From positions 2,258-66,257 of the forward strand of contig CAJTVR010000003.1 in assembly GCA_910580075.1 (NCBI GenBank): DNA of 64,000 nt, read 5' to 3'. Shown here piece by piece: positions 32,979 through 41,967 of this stretch. Numbering within the stretch: the stretch's first letter is position 1; every line of letters begins with the position of its first letter. Source of the stretch: an uncultured Eubacterium sp. (GTDB lineage: Bacteria; Bacillota; Clostridia; Lachnospirales; Lachnospiraceae). Made by a program: the position numbers and the translations under genes. The notes below the pieces were generated by a model. It saw nothing but the letters and a program-made list of their open reading frames with translations. It made no database searches and was not told the DNA's origin.

Positions 32979-34566
32979 TATAGAACGTAAAATCAAAAAA
33001 CTGCTCCGCATCAGTTCCACGCAGCTGAAAGATTTTCAGATCAGAAAGCAGTCGATAGATGCCAGGCGCGGAAAAGAGGCCTGTTATGTCTATACGGCAG
33101 ATGTAAATCTGGACATGCATGCGAAACAGGAAGCAGATCTGGTAAAGAAAGTTCACAACAAAAATATTATGTTAACCAAAGAGGAATCCAGTGCGTTTTT
33201 GAACAATCTGACAAATACAGCTGTAACAATGAAAAGAAAACTGCAGCACCGTCCAGTCATTGCAGGAAGCGGACCGGCAGGATTATTCTGCGCATATCTT
33301 TTAGCAATGCAGGGTTTTGAACCTGTTATCATCGAGCGCGGAAAAAAAGCAGAGGAACGAAAACTGGATGTAGAAAATTTCTGGAAAGACGGTATGTTAA
33401 ATCCTTCTTCAAATGTTCAGTTTGGCGAAGGCGGTGCCGGTACATTTTCAGATGGAAAACTGAATACGCTTGTAAAAGATCCTTATGGACGAAACCGCTT
33501 TGTCTTAGAAACATTTGTAAAATTTGGAGCGGACAGCAGTATTTTATATGTGAACAAACCGCATATCGGTACGGATATGCTGATTGGCATTTTAAAAAAC
33601 ATGCGGGAAGAAATCATCCGTCTCGGCGGTATCTTTCATTTTGAAACATGCCTGAAAGATATTCAGATACAGGATGGAAAAATCTGTTCTGTTATGGCAG
33701 AAAAAGACGGGCAGATGAGACAGTTTCCGGCGGATGCTCTTGTGCTTGCAATCGGGCACAGTGCCAGGGATACCTTTCAGATGCTCCATGATAAAAATCT
33801 GCCAATGGAGCCGAAAGCGTTTGCCGCCGGATTCCGTGTCGAACATCCGCAGAAAATGATCAATGAACACCAGTACCGGGGTGCGGACATGCGTCTGCTG
33901 CCGGCAGCTTCTTATAAAGTTACATCCTCTTTTAAAGACCAGCGGGGCGTTTACTCTTTCTGCATGTGCCCGGGAGGATATGTTGTCAATGCTTCTTCCG
34001 AACAAAATCATCTTGCCATAAACGGCATGAGCTATCAAAAACGCGACGGAAGCAATGCAAACAGTGCGGTCATTGTTGCTGTTACGCCAAAAGATTTTGC
34101 CAGGTTTGGAAATTCTCCACTTTGCGGCATTGCATTTCAAAGAGAACTGGAAGCGCGGGCTTTTGCACTTGGAAACGGGAAAATTGTGCAGCAGCTGTAT
34201 GGCGATTATAAAGCCGGGCGGATTTCGGCGGCTTACGGAGAGTTTGACTCTCAGACAAAAGGTTCCCGCATGTTTGCAGATTTAGGAACGCTTCTGCCAG
34301 ATGAACTAAAGACGGCATTTATAAACGGCATGGAACGGTTTGCCGGGTATATTCCTGGCTTTAACCGTTATGATGCCATTCTCTCCGGAATAGAAAGCAG
34401 GACATCCTCTCCGGTACGGATTCTGCGCAATGAAACGTATCAGAGTGCCGTGTCCGGGATTTATCCGTGCGGGGAAGGAGCCGGGTATGCAGGAGGGATT
34501 ATGTCTGCTGCCATGGATGGAATGAAAACGGCACAGGCAGTTGCTGCAGGGGCAATGGCAATGTAA
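32929..34566 (+). CDS. FAD-dependent dehydrogenase (COG2509-like)
   Basis: Encodes 545 residues. An N-terminal domain of about 100 residues (LLRISSTQLKDFQIRKQS, SIDARRGKEACYVYTADV) precedes the FAD-binding fold at PVIAGSGPAGLFCAYLLAMQG (about 105-125). Typical segments follow: NVQFGEGGAGTFSDGKLNT and a C-terminal YPCGEGAGYAGGIMSAAMDG. The family is widespread in anaerobes and uncharacterised. It overlaps the preceding flavoprotein by 50 nt, indicating co-expression. Confidence 0.88.
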   Translation: MIRIQQIKVPLKHTKDDIERKIKKLLRISSTQLKDFQIRKQSIDARRGKEACYVYTADVNLDMHAKQEADLVKKVHNKNIMLTKEESSAFLNNLTNTAVTMKRKLQHRPVIAGSGPAGLFCAYLLAMQGFEPVIIERGKKAEERKLDVENFWKDGMLNPSSNVQFGEGGAGTFSDGKLNTLVKDPYGRNRFVLETFVKFGADSSILYVNKPHIGTDMLIGILKNMREEIIRLGGIFHFETCLKDIQIQDGKICSVMAEKDGQMRQFPADALVLAIGHSARDTFQMLHDKNLPMEPKAFAAGFRVEHPQKMINEHQYRGADMRLLPAASYKVTSSFKDQRGVYSFCMCPGGYVVNASSEQNHLAINGMSYQKRDGSNANSAVIVAVTPKDFARFGNSPLCGIAFQRELEARAFALGNGKIVQQLYGDYKAGRISAAYGEFDSQTKGSRMFADLGTLLPDELKTAFINGMERFAGYIPGFNRYDAILSGIESRTSSPVRILRNETYQSAVSGIYPCGEGAGYAGGIMSAAMDGMKTAQAVAAGAMAM

Positions 34567-34667
34567 TAGTGCTTTGCCTGCAAAGGGTTTTATGGCCTTT
34601 CAGATGCCGGAGTCTGCACTGCTCAGGGACATGGAGGAACTGGAGACGGAAAGAGGCTCGCAGGGAA

Positions 34668-35212
34668 TTAATAAAAGAATTTTTATATGATCTGGATAAC
34701 ATAAACAATACAATTTTTACTGCTTACTTTTATCATAATAATCTTATATACAAACTGGAAACAGTAGTAGTGAAAAAGATAAATACTACTGATGGTAATA
34801 CAAAGCTTGTAATTTTAGATGAAACGCTATGGTCAAAAGAGATTTGCAAGGTAAAAACTAAAAAAAGTCTCTATGATTTTACGGATGCTGATGTGAACAT
34901 GAGAAGAGATAAAGCAGTCTTGATTTTTCAACCCATTATTCAGAATTGCTTGATGAATTTAATAGAAATGATAGTATATATATTATAAAAAACAAAGAAG
35001 GAATTACAGCCGAAAAGCTTTCCGGTATTTTGAAAAGAAATGATATTAAGAAAAGTGAGGTTTATGACAGTGATTTTATTGGCGGAACTGTACCAGCCTA
35101 TGAATCCTATATTGCATTGAAAAAAGCGTTAGCATCACTAAGGCAGGAGGCTTTCATATGGCAAAATATGTGGCATGTATCTGTGAAGGCGGTGCTGAAC
35201 ATGCAACATTAG
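34668..35212 (+). pseudogene. Frameshifted C-terminal remnant of an AAA_15/OLD-like ATPase
   Basis: Reading begins in one frame near 34668 (ELIKEFLYDLDNINNT ... KTKKSLYDF) and continues in another from about 34919 (LDFSTHYSELLDEFNRND ... GGTVPAYESYIALKKAL). The second part holds the FSTHxxELLD switch-region motif typical of ABC-type AAA ATPases found with nuclease partners. The P-loop and N-terminal half are absent and a frameshift splits the rest, so it cannot be functional. The region is much more AT-rich than its neighbours, suggesting transfer. It overlaps the start of the next remnant. Confidence 0.65.
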
Positions 35213-35460
35213 ATTTATTACTTAATAATCATAAATTAATTTTTGAAAGAGAAGATTTAATTGAAGAATAAGTATTAAAATGCAGACGCGGACAAGACTT
35301 TGAGGGAAAGTACAGAGAATTTAAAAACCGAAAAGAAAAACCAAGTACATTTTGTAAGCATGTTTTGAAATATAATAACGTAAAAAGCTATGATTTTATT
35401 TATAAATATTTTTGCGATATAGATGTTTTAATCAATGCACTGCATGAATATGACGAGTAG
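35158..35460 (+). pseudogene. Remnant of a TOPRIM-like partner protein, in-frame stop and internal deletion
   Basis: From the ATG at 35158 (MAKYVACICEGGAEHATLDL) the frame meets TAA at 35269. It then continues in the same frame to TAG at 35460 with coherent protein-like sequence (VLKCRRGQDFEGKYRE, then STFCKHVLKYNNVKSYDF and YFCDIDVLINALHEYDE). The opening ICEG acidic motif is like that of TOPRIM/RloB-type nucleases. A central block seems deleted in frame after KYRE. Together with the upstream ATPase fragment it looks like a dead two-gene module. The TOPRIM assignment is an inference from the N-terminus. Confidence 0.55.
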
Positions 35461-35488
35461 CCAAAGTTCGTAGAAATGAGAAAACATT

Positions 35489-35674
35489 ATGGGATTTATT
35501 AAAACAAAAATGCTAAAAAGTTCGTGTCCAGTAACTTTACAAAGAGGAAGCGGTTTAACCCGTCTTTTGGATACGATAGGAGTTCCGGCCTTTCAGACAC
35601 CTGCGCCTGCGCTGACAGGGAAAGAAGTACTTGCCCATTTCCCTACAGAGGGTTATAATACCTTTGATTTATAA
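35489..35674 (+). CDS. Short ORF, possibly a remnant (unknown)
   Basis: A 61-residue open frame (MGFIKTKMLKSSCPVTL ... LTGKEVLAHFPTEGYNTF) lies between the degenerate module and mutS. No ribosome binding site of note is present and I recognise no family. It may be another fragment of lost accessory DNA rather than a gene. Confidence 0.2.
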   Translation: MGFIKTKMLKSSCPVTLQRGSGLTRLLDTIGVPAFQTPAPALTGKEVLAHFPTEGYNTFDL

Positions 35675-35793
35675 ATAGAAATCAAAAAGAAAAAGAATCG
35701 AAAAAGACTGGTGACAGGATCATCATATAAAATCCAGAAATCAGAATCCAGATTCAGACAAGATTTCAAAAGAAGAGAGAGGTTTCAAACAGA

Positions 35794-38457
35794 ATGGCAG
35801 ATATGATGTCAGAAGCAACACCGATGATGCGGCAGTATTTAAAAATGAAGGAGGAATATAAAGACTGTATTTTATTCTACCGTCTTGGTGATTTTTATGA
35901 AATGTTTTTTGATGATGCATTAAAAGCGTCCAAAGAACTGGAATTAACACTGACCGGAAAAAACTGCGGACTGGAAGAACGTGCTCCTATGTGCGGCGTT
36001 CCATATCACTCCGTAGAAGGGTATTTAAACAAGCTGGTAGGAAAAGGGTATAAAGTCGCCATCTGCGAACAGGTCGAAGATCCGAAACAGGCAAGAGGCA
36101 TTGTGCACCGTGAAGTTATCCGCATAGTCACCCCTGGGACAAATACAAATATCCAGGCCCTGGATGAATCCAAAAATAATTACATTATGTCTGTGATTTA
36201 TCTGAACGGACGCTATGGCATTTCAACAGCGGATGTAACGACAGGCGATTATTATGTAACAGAAGTAGAAACAGAACAAAAGCTCATTGATGAAGTAAAT
36301 AAATTTGCGCCTTCTGAGATTATCTGCAACGAGGCTTTTTATATGAGCGGCATTGATTTGGAAGAAGTACGTACACGGCTCGGTATCAGCATTTCTTCTC
36401 TGGATGCCTGGTATTTTTCAGATGAAACCGCAGCCGGAGCGCTTCTTGAGCATTTTAAAGTAAACAGTGTGGAAGGGCTTGGACTCAAAGATTATCCGTG
36501 CGGGACGACTGCAGCCGGGGCACTTTTAAAATATCTTTATGAGACGCAGAAAACATCCATGGAGCATCTGTCTGCCATTCATCCATATACAACCGGTATG
36601 TTTATGGTAATAGACAGCTCCACAAGGCGGAATTTAGAACTCGTAGAAACAATGCGTGAAAAGCAAAAGCGTGGGTCTCTTTTATGGGTACTGGATAAAA
36701 CGAAAACAGCTATGGGCGCAAGAACGCTCCGGTCTTATGTGGAACAGCCTTTAATAGACCGCGGTGAAATTGAACGCCGTTTTGATGCCATTGAAGAAAT
36801 CAACAGCCGTGTGATAGACCGGGAAGAAATCCGGGAATACCTGCATCCGATTCATGACCTGGAACGGCTGATTGCAAGGGTTACATATCAGACGGCAAAT
36901 CCCAGGGATTTAATTGCACTCCGTAATTCTTTAAAAATGATCGCACCGCTAAAACAGATTTTAAATGAATTTCACTGTTCTCTGCTGGCAGAAACGCAAA
37001 AAGATATGGACGCGCTGGATGACATTTATGATTTAATTGACACATCCATTGAAGAAGATGCCCCGATTTCCGTACGGGAAGGCGGCATCATAAAAAACGG
37101 TTTCAAAGAAGACATTGACAAACTGCGCGAAGCCCGTACAAACGGCAAAACCTGGTTAGCAGATGTAGAGAAAAAAGAGCGGGATGAAACGGGAATTAAA
37201 AATTTAAAAATCAAACATAATAAAGTATTCGGCTATTATCTGGAAGTTACAAACTCTTATAAAAACCTGGTACCAGAACATTATGTACGCAGACAGACGC
37301 TGGCAAATGCCGAACGCTATATTACACCGGAATTAAAAGAGCTGGAAGATATGATTCTGGGAGCAGAAGACAAACTCGTAGCACTGGAATATGATTATTT
37401 TTGTGAAATACGCCAGAAAATTGCACAGGAGGTAATCCGTATCCAGAAAACAGCAAAAGCCGTCGCCGTACTGGACGTGCTCGTATCGCTGGCAGTTGTG
37501 GCAGAGGACGGCCATTACTGCAGACCAAGCCTGAATGAATCCGGCGTCATTGATATCCGGGAAGGCCGTCATCCAGTCGTAGAAAAAATGATCAGCCACG
37601 ATATGTTTATCACAAATGATACCTATCTGGACAATGCACAAAGCCGTATTTCGATTATCACAGGCCCGAATATGGCCGGTAAATCCACTTATATGCGGCA
37701 GACAGCTCTGATTGTTATGATGGCCCAGATGGGGAGTTTTGTTCCCGCAAAATCTGCGGATATCGGCTTGGCAGACCGGGTTTTCACAAGAGTCGGTGCC
37801 TCAGACGACTTAGCCAGCGGCCAGAGTACTTTTATGGTGGAAATGAATGAAGTAGCAAATATTCTGCGAAACGCCACAGATAAAAGTCTTTTAATTTTAG
37901 ATGAAATCGGACGCGGAACCAGTACCTTCGACGGGCTAAGCATCGCCTGGGCCGTCGTAGAGCATATTTCGAATCCGAAACTGTTAGGAGCAAAAACGCT
38001 GTTTGCTACCCATTACCACGAACTGACTGAGCTGGAGGGAAAGCTGGACAATGTAAATAATTACTGTATTGCTGTAAAAGAAAAGGGCGATGACATTGTA
38101 TTCCTTCGTAAAATCGTAAAAGGCGGCGCAGACAAAAGCTACGGCATCCAGGTAGCAAAGCTCGCAGGAGTGCCGGAAAGCGTGATTGAGCGTGCAAAAG
38201 AAATCGTGGAAGAATTAAGCGAACACGATATTACGGAAATAGCTAAAAATCTGACTGTAAAAAATGCAGCTGGAAAATCCAGAAAGAAAAAAGCACAGCC
38301 GGATACACTGGATTTGGAGCAGATTTCTTTGTTTGATACGGTGAAGGATGACGATATTATTGAAGAACTGCGCAGTGTGGATATTAGTTCTATGACGCCG
38401 TTAGAGGCTATGAATAAGCTGAATGAGCTGCAGAATAAAGTTAAAAACAGGTGGTGA
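35794..38457 (+). CDS. mutS: DNA mismatch repair protein MutS
   Basis: Encodes 887 residues. The N-terminal mismatch-binding domain has CILFYRLGDFYEMFFDDA, including the Phe-x-Glu motif that wedges into mismatches. The C-terminal ATPase has Walker A GPNMAGKSTYMRQ (about residues 623-635), Walker B LLILDEIGRGTSTFDG and the TLFATHYHEL switch. The linker GKSRKKKAQPDT precedes a conserved tail ending LNELQNKVKNRW. It precedes mutL, separated by fold-back element A. It follows degenerate accessory DNA. Confidence 0.97.
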   Translation: MADMMSEATPMMRQYLKMKEEYKDCILFYRLGDFYEMFFDDALKASKELELTLTGKNCGLEERAPMCGVPYHSVEGYLNKLVGKGYKVAICEQVEDPKQARGIVHREVIRIVTPGTNTNIQALDESKNNYIMSVIYLNGRYGISTADVTTGDYYVTEVETEQKLIDEVNKFAPSEIICNEAFYMSGIDLEEVRTRLGISISSLDAWYFSDETAAGALLEHFKVNSVEGLGLKDYPCGTTAAGALLKYLYETQKTSMEHLSAIHPYTTGMFMVIDSSTRRNLELVETMREKQKRGSLLWVLDKTKTAMGARTLRSYVEQPLIDRGEIERRFDAIEEINSRVIDREEIREYLHPIHDLERLIARVTYQTANPRDLIALRNSLKMIAPLKQILNEFHCSLLAETQKDMDALDDIYDLIDTSIEEDAPISVREGGIIKNGFKEDIDKLREARTNGKTWLADVEKKERDETGIKNLKIKHNKVFGYYLEVTNSYKNLVPEHYVRRQTLANAERYITPELKELEDMILGAEDKLVALEYDYFCEIRQKIAQEVIRIQKTAKAVAVLDVLVSLAVVAEDGHYCRPSLNESGVIDIREGRHPVVEKMISHDMFITNDTYLDNAQSRISIITGPNMAGKSTYMRQTALIVMMAQMGSFVPAKSADIGLADRVFTRVGASDDLASGQSTFMVEMNEVANILRNATDKSLLILDEIGRGTSTFDGLSIAWAVVEHISNPKLLGAKTLFATHYHELTELEGKLDNVNNYCIAVKEKGDDIVFLRKIVKGGADKSYGIQVAKLAGVPESVIERAKEIVEELSEHDITEIAKNLTVKNAAGKSRKKKAQPDTLDLEQISLFDTVKDDDIIEELRSVDISSMTPLEAMNKLNELQNKVKNRW

Positions 38458-38473
38458 TTTTTTTGGGGGAGAG

Positions 38474-38781
38474 ATGGCTGGCCAGACGCCGGAGGGAGAA
38501 ACTTTTTCCTTCTGATGTTCCGTTTCCGAAAAGCAGACAGTTCTAAGATTTCTGCCTCCAGGCTATGGCAGCGGGCGGACCGGCACCTGATGCCCTGACA
38601 CTGAGAAATGCTGTTTGTTACTGGCTCTGGCAGGTGCCTTTTGGGGACTTTGATGTCCCGGAATGCGGAACACAGTGTGTCCCCAAATCCTGGTATTCGA
38701 GTAGAAAACTAAGAACTGTCAGCTTTTCTCCAAGTCACATCAGAAGGAAAAAGTTTCTCCCTCCGGCGTCCGCGCAGCCAT
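38474..38781 (-). repeat. Fold-back structured element, full copy A (between mutS and mutL)
   Basis: 308 bp filling the mutS-mutL gap. Outer arms 38474-38518 and 38737-38781 match at about 40 of 45 positions. A second arm pair at about 38528-38555 and 38700-38727 extends the stem. The core has GGCACCTG (38582-38589) with CAGGTGCC (38631-38638), and GGGGAC (38643-38648) with GTCCCC (38679-38684). Read on the minus strand it aligns with copy B. The pairing bases of both hairpins differ between copies but stay complementary. The element has no supported gene. Confidence 0.8.
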
Positions 38782-38828
38782 TTACTATCACTTCTTTAAA
38801 TATTACTAATCAGAAAGGAGCCCTTCTT

Positions 38829-40976
38829 ATGCATGACATACAGGTACTAGACGAACAGACAATCGATAAAATCGCTGCCGGAGAAGTAGTTGAGCGTCCT
38901 TCTTCTGTTGTAAAAGAGCTGGCAGAAAATGCCATTGATGCAAAAGCCACCGCTATTACGATTGAAATCAAAGATGGCGGCATTTCTTTTATCCGTATTA
39001 CAGACAATGGCGAAGGCATTCCGAAAGACCAGGTCCCGTCTGCATTTTTACGTCATGCCACCAGCAAAATAAAAAGTGTAGAAGACCTGCTCACTATTTC
39101 GTCACTTGGTTTTCGCGGGGAAGCGCTTTCGAGTATTGCGGCAGTTTCGCAGGCTGAGCTGATTACGAAAACTGCTTCAGAACTAACCGGTACCAGGTAT
39201 GTAATAGAAGGATCGAAGGAAAAAAGCATAGAAGATATCGGTGCGCCGCAGGGTACGACTTTTCTTATAAGAAATCTGTTTTATAATACGCCTGCCAGGC
39301 AGAAATTTTTAAAATCTGCTCAGACAGAGGCATCTTATATCAGTACACTGACAGAACGGCTGGCGCTGTCACATCCGGATATTTCCTTTCAGCTTATTAT
39401 TAATAACCAGCCAAGGCTGCATACAAATGGCAATACCCGGGTTAAAGATATCATTTATCATATTTTTGGAAGAGACATCGCAGCAGGAGTTCTGCCGGTG
39501 CAGTCTGAAACAGAACTGCTTTCTGTAAATGGTTTTATTGGCCAGCCGTTTATTTCCAGAGGTAACCGTAATTTTGAGATTTATTTTATTAACGGGCGCT
39601 ACATTAAGAGTGCCCTTATTACAAAATGCATCGAGGATGCCTGCAAGCCTTTTTTGATGAAACACCAGTATCCATTTACGGTGCTTCAGATTTCCTTAGA
39701 CAGTGCTTTGATAGATGTAAACGTTCATCCTGCAAAAATGGAAATCCGCTTCCAGCAGAGTGAAACAATTTACTGCGAACTGACTGCTGTTCTTCAGAAT
39801 GTGCTGAAAAATGCAGATATGATTCAGAATGTTTCGGCAGATAAAGAAACAAAAAAGCAGAAGAGCGGCATAAAAACAGCCAGCCGCAGGCCTGAACCGT
39901 TTGAAAAAAACAGGCTGGCGGCTCTTGCTGCATCCCTGAAATCTGACAGTCCTTACGAACGTAAGTACACCAGAACGTCTGTGTCCGAAAATCAGCTCCA
40001 ATCTGAAATGGATACAGGCAGATTTCCAGAAACTGATAATAAACTGCCTCAAATAGAAGAAGACACCGCTTCCAGGGCAGAATCTAAGATGCATGCAGGG
40101 TATCCAAATGGAGAAATGTCTAAGCCAGCGTATGGTGTATCCGTACAACAGTCCGAAAATTATGAAGGTACAAAGATGCCTGAAGTATCCATGCAGCAGG
40201 CAGAAACTAATACTGACACGGATCTGCCAGCCGTTTCGCATGCATCAGCTATACAGCAGGCACAGGCAGAGCCGCCTTTTATGTCCGATGCCTCTTTGGC
40301 TGACGCTTCCGATAACCAGCCATACACACAGACGTATGAACAGCTGTCCATAGCAGAGACGTCATACTATCATGCTGATTTTATAAAAGAAGCGAAACGG
40401 TGTAATTACACCTTAATCGGACAGGTTTTTGATACTTACTGGCTTGTTCAGTCTGGTCAGGAACTGTTTATTATCGACCAGCATGCGGCACATGAAAAAG
40501 TGCTGTATGAAAAGATGATGGCCCGGCTGAAAGACCAGGAGTTTACTTCCCAGCAGATCAGCCCGCCTGTGATTGTTACAATGACAATGCAGGAGCAGGA
40601 ACTGTTTCATAGATTCGAAGAACAGTTTTCAAAAATAGGATTCGAAGTAAATTCATTTGGCGGAAAAGAGTATGCGGTATGTGCTGTTCCTGCTAATTTA
40701 TACGAACTGAATCAGAAAGAACTCTTTTTAGAAATGTTAGACGGCCTAAGCCATGATACCGGAAAGCAGACCCCGGATATGATTTTAGAAAAAATTGCAT
40801 CCATGTCCTGTAAAGCGGCCGTAAAAGGGAAACAGCGGCTGTCTGAAGCAGAAGCGCGAAGCCTGCTTTCTGATCTGCTTGAACTTGAAAATCCATACCA
40901 CTGTCCGCATGGAAGGCCTGTAATTATCGCAATGACAAAAACAGAGATCGAACGAAAATTTAAGCGGATTATATAA
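38829..40976 (+). CDS. mutL: DNA mismatch repair endonuclease MutL
   Basis: Encodes 715 residues. The GHKL ATPase has VKELAENAIDAKAT (N-box), DNGEGIPKDQV and LGFRGEALSSI. A poorly conserved linker spans about 330-530. The C-terminal endonuclease domain has IIDQHAAHEKVLYE, the metal-binding DQHA(x)2E motif of MutL homologues with nicking activity, plus ACP-like CKAAVKGKQRLS and a CPHGRP zinc motif. I start at 38829 with AAAGGAG 7-13 nt upstream; the frame is open back through element A, but that is not coding. miaA follows 10 nt later. Confidence 0.96.
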   Translation: MHDIQVLDEQTIDKIAAGEVVERPSSVVKELAENAIDAKATAITIEIKDGGISFIRITDNGEGIPKDQVPSAFLRHATSKIKSVEDLLTISSLGFRGEALSSIAAVSQAELITKTASELTGTRYVIEGSKEKSIEDIGAPQGTTFLIRNLFYNTPARQKFLKSAQTEASYISTLTERLALSHPDISFQLIINNQPRLHTNGNTRVKDIIYHIFGRDIAAGVLPVQSETELLSVNGFIGQPFISRGNRNFEIYFINGRYIKSALITKCIEDACKPFLMKHQYPFTVLQISLDSALIDVNVHPAKMEIRFQQSETIYCELTAVLQNVLKNADMIQNVSADKETKKQKSGIKTASRRPEPFEKNRLAALAASLKSDSPYERKYTRTSVSENQLQSEMDTGRFPETDNKLPQIEEDTASRAESKMHAGYPNGEMSKPAYGVSVQQSENYEGTKMPEVSMQQAETNTDTDLPAVSHASAIQQAQAEPPFMSDASLADASDNQPYTQTYEQLSIAETSYYHADFIKEAKRCNYTLIGQVFDTYWLVQSGQELFIIDQHAAHEKVLYEKMMARLKDQEFTSQQISPPVIVTMTMQEQELFHRFEEQFSKIGFEVNSFGGKEYAVCAVPANLYELNQKELFLEMLDGLSHDTGKQTPDMILEKIASMSCKAAVKGKQRLSEAEARSLLSDLLELENPYHCPHGRPVIIAMTKTEIERKFKRII

Positions 40977-40986
40977 AGGAGTTTTT

Positions 40987-41967
40987 ATGAATACAGAGCC
41001 AAAAAAAAGACCGCTGATTATTTTAACCGGCCCGACTGCTGTAGGAAAAACGGATTTGTCCATTCAGTTAGCAAAGTGCATAAACGGTGCCATTATATCA
41101 GCCGATTCCATGCAGGTATATAAATATATGGATATCGGTTCTGCAAAGATTACGCAGGATGAAATGCAGGGGGTAAAACACTATTTAATTGACGAGTTTA
41201 TGCCAGAAGAAGAGTTTAATGTTGTGAAGTTTCAGCAATATGCGAAAAAATATATGCAGGAAATCTATGCAGACGGAAAGATTCCGATTCTGACAGGCGG
41301 CACCGGATTTTATATTCAGGCAGTGTTATATGACATTGATTTTTCAGACCAGGATACCAGCCCTGCATACCGCCAGACCTTAGAAGCGCTGGCGAAAGAG
41401 CATGGAAGCGGATACCTGCATCAGATGTTAGAAAAAATAGATCCGGCATCCTCAGCGGCAGTCCATGCCAACAATCAGAAACGCATTATACGCGCATTGG
41501 AATTTTTTCAGTTGACAGGAGAGCGCATTTCTGAGCATAATGAGAAAGAGCGAAAAAAACAGACGCCCTATCTGTCGGCTTATTTTGTATTAAACGACAA
41601 AAGAGAACATTTATACAGTCGCATTGACCAGCGCGTAGACCAAATGCTGGCAGACGGACTGGTCAGTGAGGTGCAGAAATTAAAAGAAATGGGATATACG
41701 AGGGATCTTGTATCCATGCAGGGACTTGGCTATAAGGAACTGTTTGCATATTTTGACGGCGAATGCACGTTAGAGGAAGCCGTATCCATTATAAAACGCG
41801 ATACCAGGCATTTCGCAAAGCGTCAGCTTACGTGGTTTCGGCGGGAAAAAGATGTTTTATGGGTGAATAAGGACAAGTTTTCTTATGATAACGACAAAAT
41901 TTTATCCTATATAAATGCTATACTCCAAGAGAAAGGAATCATAAATAAGAATGAGTACTGTGAGTGA
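40987..41967 (+). CDS. miaA: tRNA dimethylallyltransferase
   Basis: Encodes 326 residues. The P-loop GPTAVGKTDLSIQLAK is at residues 15-30, followed by ISADSMQVYKYMDIGSAK and TGGTGFYIQAVLYD, all typical of MiaA. It isopentenylates A37 of tRNAs reading UNN codons. The ATG follows AAAGGAG. The end overlaps the next gene by 17 nt. Confidence 0.96.
   Translation: MNTEPKKRPLIILTGPTAVGKTDLSIQLAKCINGAIISADSMQVYKYMDIGSAKITQDEMQGVKHYLIDEFMPEEEFNVVKFQQYAKKYMQEIYADGKIPILTGGTGFYIQAVLYDIDFSDQDTSPAYRQTLEALAKEHGSGYLHQMLEKIDPASSAAVHANNQKRIIRALEFFQLTGERISEHNEKERKKQTPYLSAYFVLNDKREHLYSRIDQRVDQMLADGLVSEVQKLKEMGYTRDLVSMQGLGYKELFAYFDGECTLEEAVSIIKRDTRHFAKRQLTWFRREKDVLWVNKDKFSYDNDKILSYINAILQEKGIINKNEYCE

Noticed and set aside
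38565..38828. In-frame upstream extension of mutL through fold-back element A
   Set aside because: A strong ribosome binding site and the family-typical start lie at 38829; the extension is repeat sequence, not MutL.
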